From Granulosicoccaceae bacterium (lineage in GTDB: Bacteria; Pseudomonadota; Gammaproteobacteria; DAOVJZ01), in contig DAOVJZ010000042.1 of the NCBI GenBank assembly GCA_030632035.1, positions 1 to 9,810 of the forward strand: a stretch of 9,810 bases of DNA. Reading direction: 5' to 3'. Positions 1-6,742 of this stretch are shown one piece after another. Numbering within the stretch: position 1 is the stretch's first letter; every line of letters starts with the position of its first letter. The notes beneath the pieces were generated by a model, which saw only the letters and a program-made list of their open reading frames with translations, did no database searches and was not told the DNA's origin. The position numbers and the translations under genes were made by a program.

Positions 1-257
1 ACGATATAGATAAACAGTTTGAGCAAATCAGACATACCATCGGCAACAAACATGCCATTAAACACGCGGGTTGTTTCTGTTGCCGGCAAGGAAATTGTAA
101 GAACAGCAGCCATACCTAATGTGAGTTGGGTCAAGTAATAAGCCAGATTGCTGTCTTTATTTGTTTTATAAACATCAACTAACAGCACAAGACATGCCAT
201 TGTCAGAACGGTAATTTCTGGCAGTAATGGAATTAATTGTGTGTAGTCAAAATTCAT
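1..257 (-). CDS. nuoN: NADH-quinone oxidoreductase subunit N, 5' part only
   Basis: NuoN is one of the three antiporter-like membrane subunits of complex I, which couple quinone reduction to proton translocation across the inner membrane. Translating back from the ATG at 257-255 gives 85 full codons starting MNFDYTQLIPLLPEI, then running off the left edge. Two hydrophobic stretches are visible, about residues 8-28 and 39-58, and a third begins near residue 77; this matches the start of NuoN. The catalytic Glu and Lys residues lie beyond the window. The start is supported by a GGAG at 269-272. Identity rests on position (last gene, after nuoM) and the hydrophobic N-terminus, since the diagnostic core is missing. 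It would normally follow nuoM directly; here 464 bases separate them because of the inserted nuclease gene. Confidence 0.9.
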   Translation of the reverse strand, partial: MNFDYTQLIPLLPEITVLTMACLVLLVDVYKTNKDSNLAYYLTQLTLGMAAVLTISLPATETTRVFNGMFVADGMSDLLKLFIYI

Positions 258-268
258 CTTTAAATCTG

Positions 269-272
269 CTCC
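269..272 (-). promoter_or_regulatory. Shine-Dalgarno of nuoN
   Basis: On the minus strand GGAG stands 11 bases before the nuoN ATG (257-255), a slightly long but usable spacing. It lies outside the inserted repeat, in the 32-base gap after the nuclease stop codon. nuoN therefore has its own ribosome binding site and need not rely on the upstream gene's initiation. Confidence 0.55.
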
Positions 273-289
273 AAATTTCCAAACTCGGG

Positions 290-655
290 TTAACCCCCTC
301 TCCCTTCGGGAGAGGGTTGGGGTGAGGGGATATTATCCAGAATTCGAAAAATTTCCTCTTTAACTGAATCTAGCTCACCCATTATTTCATTGTTCCAAAA
401 ACATATAACTATATAACCTAATGACTCCAGAAACTGTGTTCTTTTTCTATCCTTCTGTTCCATATCCATATGCTGACTTCCATCCAGCTCGATTATTAGC
501 TTCTTCTCCAGACAAAGAAAATCGACAATATAATTACCTATTATTTCTTGTCTACGAAATTTATAGCCAGCCATACTTCTATTTCTTAGGCATTGCCATA
601 AAATTCGCTCAGCATCCGTTTGCTGTTTTCGCAATTCCTTTGCGAAAGCTTTCAT
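290..655 (-). CDS. DUF559 (Vsr-like, PD-(D/E)XK) endonuclease-domain protein
   Basis: A 121-residue protein of the DUF559 family, distant relatives of the very-short-patch-repair nuclease Vsr with a restriction-endonuclease-like fold. Biochemical function is not established for most members. Visible family signatures: TDAERILWQCLRNR (residues 13-26), KFRRQEIIGNYIVDF (32-46) with the putative metal-binding Asp45, KLIIELDGSQH (52-62) with Glu56, Asp58 and His62, Asp69/Arg72, and the closing FWNNEI (86-91). All look intact, so an active nuclease is plausible. Residues 110-120 (PSPQPSPEGRG) are encoded exactly by the left repeat and are probably not part of the fold. The start at 655 has a good Shine-Dalgarno 5 bases upstream. 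It lies in the nuoM-nuoN gap in operon orientation and is probably cotranscribed. Three hand-counted 60-base lines give 33% GC against 45% for three nuo lines, suggesting acquisition. A role in complex I is unlikely. Confidence 0.88.
   Translation of the reverse strand: MKAFAKELRKQQTDAERILWQCLRNRSMAGYKFRRQEIIGNYIVDFLCLEKKLIIELDGSQHMDMEQKDRKRTQFLESLGYIVICFWNNEIMGELDSVKEEIFRILDNIPSPQPSPEGRGG
296..328 (+). repeat. Left copy of 33-base hairpin repeat (inverted relative to right copy)
   Basis: A GC-rich palindromic unit: CCCTCTCCC (296-304), a 3-base loop TTC, GGGAGAGGG (308-316), then a G-rich tail to 328. It matches the reverse complement of 663-695 at 31 of 33 positions. The hairpin faces outward and the tail faces the nuclease gene. 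Read on the minus strand, it is the in-frame 3' end of that gene, 11 codons without a stop. No T-run follows the hairpin on either strand, so it is not a typical intrinsic terminator. Confidence 0.93.
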
Positions 656-660
656 TTTAA

Positions 661-666
661 CTCCCT
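661..666 (-). promoter_or_regulatory. Repeat-derived Shine-Dalgarno of the DUF559 gene
   Basis: On the minus strand AGGGAG lies 5 bases before the ATG at 655-653, with spacer TTAAA. Four of its six bases belong to the 33-base repeat core, so the repeat itself supplies most of the binding site. Pairing of this copy with the downstream inverted copy would tie up most of it. Confidence 0.7.
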
Positions 667-695
667 CACCCTAACCCTCTCCCGGAGGGAGAGGG
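663..695 (-). repeat. Right copy of 33-base hairpin repeat
   Basis: CCCTCACCC (663-671), TAA, then the hairpin CCCTCTCCC (675-683), loop GGA, GGGAGAGGG (687-695). It is the inverted partner of 296-328, differing at two positions. It sits between the nuoM stop and the nuclease start, so it forms a 9-bp hairpin in the operon mRNA. Its inner end merges into the nuclease ribosome binding site. No obvious target-site duplication is seen just outside the two copies. Confidence 0.93.
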
Positions 696-721
696 AATAA
701 AGGCAAAATTCTCACATAGCC

Positions 722-2245
722 TTACAACTTCGACTGACTGATGTGGTGCAACAGGTTGTCTACAGTCGGGTGCATCACTTCCAGTAATGGATTCGGATAC
801 AAGCCGAAGAACAATACCGTGATTGCCAAAATAGCCAGAATAAAATATTCACGCGTGTTTATGTCTTTTAATGCTGCTACGTTGTCATTGGCGACTTCAC
901 CATAGAACACACGCTTGACCATCCAGAGTGTGTAGGCCGCGCCCAGAATCAGGATTGTCGCTCCAGCAAATGCAAACCAGAAATTGGCCTTGAAGCTGGC
1001 CAGGATCACCATGAATTCACCTACGAAGCCTGATGTGCCCGGCAAACCTGCATTGGCCATCGCGAACAATACAGCGAGTGCAGCAAACTTGGGCATCTTA
1101 TTTGCAACGCCACCATAATCTGAAATATTACGTGAGTGCATGCGATCATAAAGCACACCTACACACAGGAAGAGTGCACCAGAAATAAATCCATGCGAAA
1201 TCATTTGCACCATGCCGCCTTCGATACCCATGGCCGCCCCACTCATACTGCCGGTACGATCATAAATGCTGAATGCAATAAAGAAGCCCAGTGTGACAAA
1301 GCCCATATGTGAAATCGATGAATAGGCAATCAGTTTTTTCATGTCTTGCTGAACCAGTGCCACAAAACCAATGTATACAACCGCAATCAATGACAGTGAA
1401 ATCATTAACCAGTCAAGCGAGTGACTTGCATCAGGGGTAATCGGTAGACTGAAACGCAAGAAACCATAGCCACCTACTTTCAACATGATCGCGGCCAATA
1501 TGACTGAACCACCCGTCGGTGCTTCTACGTGAGCATCCGGCAACCAGGTGTGCACTGGCCACATCGGCACCTTCACCGCAAAGGCCGTCAGGAAAGCAAG
1601 GAAGATCAAAGTTTGTTCAAGCGAGTCCAGTTTCAGTGTATGGAAATCCAGAATACCGAAACTGCCTGATTTCAAGTACATGTAAATCAGCGCAACCAGC
1701 ATCAATACCGACCCTAGGAAGGTATACAGGAAGAACTTGATAGAGGCGTAAACGCGATTCGGCCCGCCCCATATACCAATAATAAGGAACATCGGAATCA
1801 ACATGCCTTCCCAGAACACATAGAACAGCATCGCATCTAATGACGAGAACACACCAATCACAAAACCTTCCATGATCAGGAATGCCGCCATGTATTGTGC
1901 AACCCGTGTCTTGATAACATCCCAACCCGCGAGTATCACTAAAACAGTGGTGAAGCTGGTCAGGATAATCAGTGGCATCGCAAAACCATCAATGCCAAGG
2001 TGATAGTAAACATCAAACGCACTAATCCAGGGCTCTGCCGATTTTTCAGCAAACTGCATTTTAGGTGTGTTGATGTCAAACAAGGTATACAGCGGGATAG
2101 TCAGCACAAGCGTCACTACTGATACAAATAACGCAACCATTCTGGTACGTGGTGCATTACCATCACCGCCGGTTGCAAGCACAATCAGGCCGCCGATAAT
2201 CGGCACCCAGATAGCAAGACTTAAAAGTGGAAGTTCAGATAACAT
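722..2245 (-). CDS. nuoM: NADH-quinone oxidoreductase subunit M
   Basis: NuoM is the middle antiporter-like subunit of the complex I membrane arm, one of the proposed proton channels. The 507 residues match the usual length and form a polytopic protein of about 14 membrane helices. Expected buried charges are present: Glu146 in FYVFWEGMLIP, Lys225 in AFAVKVPMWPVHTWLPDAH, Lys256 in AAIMLKVGGYG and Glu410 in SGFVGEFM, equivalent by motif to E. coli Glu144, Lys234, Lys265 and Glu407. The conserved AYSSISHMG segment is at 307-315. It starts 16 bases after nuoL. The Shine-Dalgarno is weak (AAAGAAAAATA before the ATG), so translational coupling to nuoL is likely. The gene is complete (TAA at 724-722); the inserted hairpin repeat begins 26 bases downstream. 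Confidence 0.98.
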   Translation of the reverse strand: MLSELPLLSLAIWVPIIGGLIVLATGGDGNAPRTRMVALFVSVVTLVLTIPLYTLFDINTPKMQFAEKSAEPWISAFDVYYHLGIDGFAMPLIILTSFTTVLVILAGWDVIKTRVAQYMAAFLIMEGFVIGVFSSLDAMLFYVFWEGMLIPMFLIIGIWGGPNRVYASIKFFLYTFLGSVLMLVALIYMYLKSGSFGILDFHTLKLDSLEQTLIFLAFLTAFAVKVPMWPVHTWLPDAHVEAPTGGSVILAAIMLKVGGYGFLRFSLPITPDASHSLDWLMISLSLIAVVYIGFVALVQQDMKKLIAYSSISHMGFVTLGFFIAFSIYDRTGSMSGAAMGIEGGMVQMISHGFISGALFLCVGVLYDRMHSRNISDYGGVANKMPKFAALAVLFAMANAGLPGTSGFVGEFMVILASFKANFWFAFAGATILILGAAYTLWMVKRVFYGEVANDNVAALKDINTREYFILAILAITVLFFGLYPNPLLEVMHPTVDNLLHHISQSKL

Positions 2246-2261
2246 TATTTTTCTTTAACTT

Positions 2262-4214
2262 TTATATAAATAAATACCAGCTCAAAATCGCCAACATGCC
2301 AACGATCATCGTAAATGCATAGTGATATAAATAACCTGTTTGCATCCGTCTAAGTACGGATGAAATCCAGCCAACCGTATTGGCCGAGCCATTTACAATT
2401 AAACCGTCAATAATACGGGCATCACCATTACGCCATAAAAAACGTCCGATACCACGTGAGCCCCCAGCAAAGAAAAATGCATTGAACTCATCCGCGTAAT
2501 ATTTTTTATCCAGTAACGTGTAGACCCATTGCATGCTGTTTTTGATTTTGTCTGCAATCTCCGGTTTTCTTATGTAAATAAACCATGCAACAAACAGACC
2601 ACCCATCGCCAACCAGAATGGGGGTGCCATCATGCCATGCAAAATAAAGCCCACTTCACTGCTATACCCTTCTCCCAGTTTCGCCAGCACATCATGTTCA
2701 GGCAAAACAAAAATGGCCTCACCAAAATAATTACCAAACAACACGCTATCAACCGTAAAGTAACCAATCAATAATGAAGGAATAGCTAATAGTACTAATG
2801 GAGCCCATACCACCCATGGAGGTTCATGCAAATGTTCTTTGATATGTTGATCCATACGTTCCTTGCCGTGGAACACAATAAAGAACATACGGAATGAATA
2901 CAGCGCCGTAATAAAGACACCCAACAAAACAGCCCAGTAGGCAATATCAGAACCCGGCACACTGGATGCATGAACCGCTTCGATAATTGCATCCTTGGAG
3001 AAGAAACCGGATGTACCAGGGAAACCAATCAATGCCAGTGAACCAACCAAACTGGTCCAGTAAGTGATCGGCATATATTTTTTCAAACCACCCATTTCAC
3101 GAATATCCTGTTTGTGATGCATGGCAATGATCACAGAACCTGCCGCGAGGAACAGTAATGCTTTGAAAAAGGCATGTGTCATCAAATGGAATATCGCCGC
3201 CGCATAAGCTGATGCGCCGGCCGCTACCATCATGTAACCCAACTGCGACAAGGTTGAGTAGGCAACTACGCGTTTAATGTCATTCTGGACGATACCGACC
3301 AACCCCATAAAGAAGGCGGTGATCGCACCAATCACCATCACGAAACCCAATGCGGTTTCGGAATATTCAAACAACGGTGACATACGTGCCACCATGAACA
3401 CACCGGCTGTCACCATAGTCGCGGCGTGAATTAATGCGGAAATAGGCGTTGGGCCTTCCATTGAGTCAGGTAGCCATACATGTAACGGTACTTGTGCTGA
3501 TTTACCCATCGCACCAATAAACAGCAAAATACAAACCACTGTCATGAGCGACCATTCTGAGCCGGGTATTATCTCAACTGTGCTGTCTTTTAATGAAGGC
3601 GCGATGGCGAACACATCCGCATAGTTCAAACTACCGAAATACATCAAAATAGCAGCAATACCTAACAGGAATCCAAAGTCACCGACACGATTGACAAGAA
3701 ACGCCTTCAAGTTGGCATAAATTGCTGTGTCCTTTTTAAACCAGAAACCAATCAGTAAATAGGACACCAAGCCCACTGCTTCCCAACCAAAGAACAGTTG
3801 CATGAAGTTATTGGCCATCACCAGCATGAGCATGGCAAACGTAAATAGCGCAATGTAACTAAAGAAACGTTGGTAACCAGGATCGTCATGCATGTAACCA
3901 ATGGTGTAGATATGTACCATCAGGGAAACGAATGTAACCACACAAATCATAAGTGCAGTTAACTGATCGACCAGGAAACCAATCTGAAAAGTAATGCCGT
4001 CGCTAACCATCCATGTGTAAACCGTTTCGTTATAGGCAGCGGCACCTTCAAACACATGATATTTGAATACGAGGACAGATAAAACGAATGAGATACCTAC
4101 ACCAAGGATAGTGACCCAATGCGCACCGGCACGACCAATCTGCTTGCCAAACAGGCCAGCAAGGATGGCTCCCACAAGTGGTGATAAAACTAATCCCAGG
4201 TAAATATTTTCCAT
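2262..4214 (-). CDS. nuoL: NADH-quinone oxidoreductase subunit L
   Basis: NuoL is the distal antiporter-like subunit of complex I, with the long lateral helix that runs along the membrane arm. The 650 residues fit the family. Visible key residues: Glu145 in FFGWEAVGLVSYLLIGFW, Asp179 in NRVGDFGF, Lys238 in GAMGKSAQVPLHVWLPDSM, His263 in LIHAATMVTAG, His343, His347 and Lys351 in IFHLMTHAFFKALLFL, and Lys407/Asp408 in TSGFFSKDAI. The C-terminal part, from about residue 530, contains the expected amphipathic lateral-helix region and ends in a last membrane helix (about 632-650). It begins 11 bases after the nuoK stop and ends 16 bases before nuoM. Nothing is missing or unusual. Confidence 0.98.
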   Translation of the reverse strand: MENIYLGLVLSPLVGAILAGLFGKQIGRAGAHWVTILGVGISFVLSVLVFKYHVFEGAAAYNETVYTWMVSDGITFQIGFLVDQLTALMICVVTFVSLMVHIYTIGYMHDDPGYQRFFSYIALFTFAMLMLVMANNFMQLFFGWEAVGLVSYLLIGFWFKKDTAIYANLKAFLVNRVGDFGFLLGIAAILMYFGSLNYADVFAIAPSLKDSTVEIIPGSEWSLMTVVCILLFIGAMGKSAQVPLHVWLPDSMEGPTPISALIHAATMVTAGVFMVARMSPLFEYSETALGFVMVIGAITAFFMGLVGIVQNDIKRVVAYSTLSQLGYMMVAAGASAYAAAIFHLMTHAFFKALLFLAAGSVIIAMHHKQDIREMGGLKKYMPITYWTSLVGSLALIGFPGTSGFFSKDAIIEAVHASSVPGSDIAYWAVLLGVFITALYSFRMFFIVFHGKERMDQHIKEHLHEPPWVVWAPLVLLAIPSLLIGYFTVDSVLFGNYFGEAIFVLPEHDVLAKLGEGYSSEVGFILHGMMAPPFWLAMGGLFVAWFIYIRKPEIADKIKNSMQWVYTLLDKKYYADEFNAFFFAGGSRGIGRFLWRNGDARIIDGLIVNGSANTVGWISSVLRRMQTGYLYHYAFTMIVGMLAILSWYLFI

Positions 4215-4225
4215 TCTTTGGCCTG

Positions 4226-4531
4226 TTAACCCTTCAACGAATCCAAATCATCAACATTAATAGTTCTGCGATTACGGAACAGTACAACCAGAATCGCCAA
4301 ACCAATAGCAGCTTCTGCGGCTGCCACTGTCAAAATAAAGAATACAAACACCTGCCCTGCCAAATCATTCAGGTAGGCAGAAAAGGCAATAAAGTTCATA
4401 TTAACTGCCAGCAACATCAATTCGATAGACATAAGCAGGATAATAATATTTTTCCGGTTCAGAAAAATACCCGCCATCGCAATACAAAACAATATAGCTC
4501 CCAGAATCAGATAGTCTGATAACGCAATCAT
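4226..4531 (-). CDS. nuoK: NADH-quinone oxidoreductase subunit K
   Basis: NuoK is a small three-helix membrane subunit (MrpC-like) between the quinone module and the antiporter-like pumps. The 101 residues are the standard length. The two essential membrane Glu residues are present: Glu37 in MSIELMLLAVNMNF and Glu73 in AAAEAAIGLAI, matching E. coli Glu36 and Glu72. The ATG overlaps the nuoJ stop (ATGA at 4531-4528), which implies translational coupling. An AAGG lies about 10 bases upstream, inside nuoJ. The C-terminus (INVDDLDSLKG) is typical of this proteobacterial type. Confidence 0.98.
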   Translation of the reverse strand: MIALSDYLILGAILFCIAMAGIFLNRKNIIILLMSIELMLLAVNMNFIAFSAYLNDLAGQVFVFFILTVAAAEAAIGLAILVVLFRNRRTINVDDLDSLKG

Positions 4532-5139
4532 CTTTTCTCTGCCTTCATTTTTACAATACGCACACGATCTTCACGTCTGACCGCCACTTGTTCTTCCGGT
4601 TTTTGTGATTTTGTGCCTTTACGGCGTCGGAATGTCAGGGCAATAGCCGCAATAATCGCAACCAATAAAATCACTGACGCAATTTCAAACGGGTAAACAT
4701 AATCTGTATAAAGTATTAAACCAATGGCCTTGGTATTACTATAATCTGCCGCATGTGCAATCGGTGCCGCTATCTTGTCCAGCCCAAAATTTTCCGGACC
4801 AAGCACAAGCGACAATTCAAACACAATGATAACGGCAACGGCCAATCCGAGTGGTAAGTAACGGGTAAATCCTTCCTGTAACGGTGCCGTATTAATATCC
4901 AGCATCATTACAACAAACAGGAACAACACCATGACCGCGCCGACATAAACCAGCACCAGTGTAATAGCCAAAAATTCAGCTTCCAGTAATAACCAGATAG
5001 CAGCAGCACTAAAAAAAGCCAGCACAAGGAACAGTGCTGCACGTACCGGGTTGCGTACAGTGATCACCATCAATGCCGAGGCTATCAACATAAAGGAGAA
5101 AGCATAAAATACGATTTGTTGTCCGGTTAATTCAAACAT
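4528..5139 (-). CDS. nuoJ: NADH-quinone oxidoreductase subunit J
   Basis: NuoJ is a five-helix membrane subunit next to NuoK and NuoH, with a helix that links quinone-site changes to the pumps. The 203 residues fit the family (E. coli 184). The conserved third-helix segment LVLVYVGAVMVLFLFVVMML lies at 61-80, with Tyr65 and Gly67; Glu53 and Glu55 precede it. The last membrane segment (about 152-170) is followed by a basic, soluble tail rich in Lys and Arg (171-203). It starts 5 bases after nuoI, with an AGG inside the nuoI stop region as a probable ribosome binding site, and its stop overlaps the nuoK start. Confidence 0.97.
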   Translation of the reverse strand: MFELTGQQIVFYAFSFMLIASALMVITVRNPVRAALFLVLAFFSAAAIWLLLEAEFLAITLVLVYVGAVMVLFLFVVMMLDINTAPLQEGFTRYLPLGLAVAVIIVFELSLVLGPENFGLDKIAAPIAHAADYSNTKAIGLILYTDYVYPFEIASVILLVAIIAAIALTFRRRKGTKSQKPEEQVAVRREDRVRIVKMKAEKR

Positions 5140-5144
5140 ATCTT

Positions 5145-5633
5145 TTACCTGTAAGGCGCATCCTTTGAACGATCGTTTGCCAGTTCCTTCTTATATTGTG
5201 CACCATGCGCCAGTAGTTTTTCCTTGGTCATTAACAAATCACCACGTTCTTCGCCGTGATATTCAAATACGCGTGTCTCCACAATCGCATCTACCGGACA
5301 GGCCTCTTCACAGAAACCACAATAAATGCATTTAGTTAAATCGATATCGTATCGAGTCGTGCGTCTTGTTCCATCTTCACGTTGTGCTGAATCAATCGTA
5401 ATCGCCAACGCAGGACAAACGGCTTCACATAGCTTGCACGCGATACAACGTTCTTCACCATTCGGGTAACGACGTAATGCATGCAGTCCACGGAAACGAT
5501 GTGACTGTGGTGTTTTTTCTTCCGGGTAAAAGACTGTGAATTTCTTACCCCAAAAATAATGCCCGGTCACGCGCAAACCTTTGAGTAATTCAATCAGTAA
5601 CAGGCTATTCAGGTATTTCCCCAGAAACTTCAT
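5145..5633 (-). CDS. nuoI: NADH-quinone oxidoreductase subunit I (two 4Fe-4S ferredoxin-type)
   Basis: NuoI is the peripheral-arm subunit that passes electrons from NuoG toward N2 and quinone through clusters N6a and N6b. Two full 4Fe-4S motifs are visible: CIACKLCEAVCP (Cys63, 66, 69, 73) and CIYCGFCEEACP (Cys102, 105, 108, 112). The amphipathic N-terminus that anchors it to NuoH is at about 1-30. The 162 residues and the block YPEEKTPQSHRFRGLHALRR (37-56) match the Beta/Gammaproteobacteria and mitochondrial type. Its ATG overlaps the nuoH TGA by four bases (5633-5630), so it is probably translated by coupling. Confidence 0.98.
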   Translation of the reverse strand: MKFLGKYLNSLLLIELLKGLRVTGHYFWGKKFTVFYPEEKTPQSHRFRGLHALRRYPNGEERCIACKLCEAVCPALAITIDSAQREDGTRRTTRYDIDLTKCIYCGFCEEACPVDAIVETRVFEYHGEERGDLLMTKEKLLAHGAQYKKELANDRSKDAPYR

Positions 5634-6739
5634 GCTGCCCCTCCCTTATCAAACCAGGGTGGGATTTCTGCCAGTACCGCAACGCCGACAACCAGCAGCC
5701 AGACAATCGTAATTGGAATAAATACTTTCCAGCCCAGACGCATGATCTGATCATAGCGATAGCGCGGGAAGGTGGCGCGGAACCACAGAAACAACAACAG
5801 GAAAAAGGCCATCTTGAATACCAGCCAGTGGAAACCACTGTCAAACATCCAGCCTATATAAGGGATGGCAAACAGGGTTTCTGAAACAACGCCTAATCCT
5901 GCCAGCGGCGAATACCAACCACCCAAAAACATGACTACGGTCAAACCTGCAATCAGGATCATATTGGCATATTCTGCAAGGAAGAATACGGCAAACGCCA
6001 TGCCGGAATATTCAACATGGAAACCAGCCACGATCTCGGACTCACCTTCTGCCACATCAAAGGGAGCACGATTGGTTTCTGCCACACCGGAAATAAAATA
6101 CACCATGAATAACGGAAACAACGGCAAGAAGAACCAGTTCGCTACACTCCCCTGTTGTGCAATCACAATATCGTGCATATTCAGACTACCTGCCGCAATT
6201 AAAACGCCGACTAGTGCAAAACCCATTGCAATTTCATAAGACACAATTTGGGCCGATGAACGCAGTGCACCGAGGAACGCATATTTAGAGTTAGATGCCC
6301 AGCCGGCAATGATGACACCATAGACACCAATCGATGTCACAGCCAATACATACAAAAGACCAGCATCAATATTGGATAAGATCATGCCTTCGTCAAATGG
6401 AATTACGGCCCATGCGGCCATAGCCGGAGCAAAGGTAATAAGCGGTGCACCAATAAACAGGAACTTATTGGAATTGCTCGGAATAATAATTTCCTTGAAC
6501 ACCAGTTTGAACACATCAGCAAAGGGCTGGAATAAACCTCGTGGGCCAACACGATTAGGTCCAATTCTGACCTGCATGTAACCAATGATTTTACGTTCGG
6601 CAAAGGTCAGATAAGCAACTGACAAGATTAACGGGATCATGATCGCAATAATTTTGGTAATGATCTCAGCAAATGGCTGTATCCCTCCGGGTAACAACGC
6701 AATAGCATCTTGCCAAATTGTTACAATCATCTCAAACAT
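5630..6739 (-). CDS. nuoH: NADH-quinone oxidoreductase subunit H
   Basis: NuoH is the membrane subunit that forms the entrance and membrane wall of the quinone chamber and joins the peripheral arm to the membrane arm. Conserved elements: FAERKIIGYMQVRIGPNRVG (47-66), the ETNRAPFDVAEGESEIVAGF block (221-240), whose acidic loop is linked to quinone binding, HVEYSGMAFA (241-250), and RATFPRYRYDQIMRLGWK (321-338). The 369 residues are longer than E. coli NuoH (325), but the core is intact. About eight to nine membrane helices are expected. It starts three bases after nuoG and overlaps nuoI by four. Confidence 0.98.
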   Translation of the reverse strand: MFEMIVTIWQDAIALLPGGIQPFAEIITKIIAIMIPLILSVAYLTFAERKIIGYMQVRIGPNRVGPRGLFQPFADVFKLVFKEIIIPSNSNKFLFIGAPLITFAPAMAAWAVIPFDEGMILSNIDAGLLYVLAVTSIGVYGVIIAGWASNSKYAFLGALRSSAQIVSYEIAMGFALVGVLIAAGSLNMHDIVIAQQGSVANWFFLPLFPLFMVYFISGVAETNRAPFDVAEGESEIVAGFHVEYSGMAFAVFFLAEYANMILIAGLTVVMFLGGWYSPLAGLGVVSETLFAIPYIGWMFDSGFHWLVFKMAFFLLLFLWFRATFPRYRYDQIMRLGWKVFIPITIVWLLVVGVAVLAEIPPWFDKGGAA

Positions 6740-6742
6740 GAA

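Larger units (their letters stand above)
296..695 (-). mobile_element. Putative repeat-bracketed DUF559 insertion unit
   Basis: This 400-base block consists of two inverted 33-base hairpin repeats enclosing one nuclease gene, placed between two genes that are normally adjacent. The layout resembles REP/RAYT units, in which a gene is flanked by inverted palindromic repeats, but the protein here is a PD-(D/E)XK-type nuclease rather than an HUH transposase. Seen directly: the repeats, the gene, and an AT content that differs from the neighbours. Inferred: that the block moved as a unit. There is no transposase and no clear target duplication, so boundaries and mechanism are uncertain. Confidence 0.5.

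Noticed and set aside
287..296. 10-base perfect palindrome GGGTTAACCC over the nuclease stop codon
   Set aside because: It is too short to claim as an operator or an attachment site, and probably arises by chance at the repeat junction.
296..316. Hairpin as an intrinsic transcription terminator before nuoN
   Set aside because: The stem is strong, but no T-run follows it on either strand, and terminating here would silence nuoN. It is better explained as part of the inverted repeat.
421..660. 79-codon plus-strand open frame opposite the DUF559 gene
   Set aside because: It lies antisense to a gene with clear family motifs, has no recognisable domain, and looks like a shadow frame.
675..695. 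Hairpin as an intrinsic terminator after nuoM
   Set aside because: In the minus direction the stem is followed by TTAGGGTGAGGGAG, without a T-run, and a translated gene follows directly.
281..710. Target-site duplication flanking the repeat-nuclease unit
   Set aside because: I compared bases just outside 296 and 695 and found only short A/T-rich similarities (such as AAATT) that could be chance.
1617..1925. 102-codon minus-strand open frame inside nuoM
   Set aside because: It is an out-of-frame reading of the well-conserved NuoM coding sequence.
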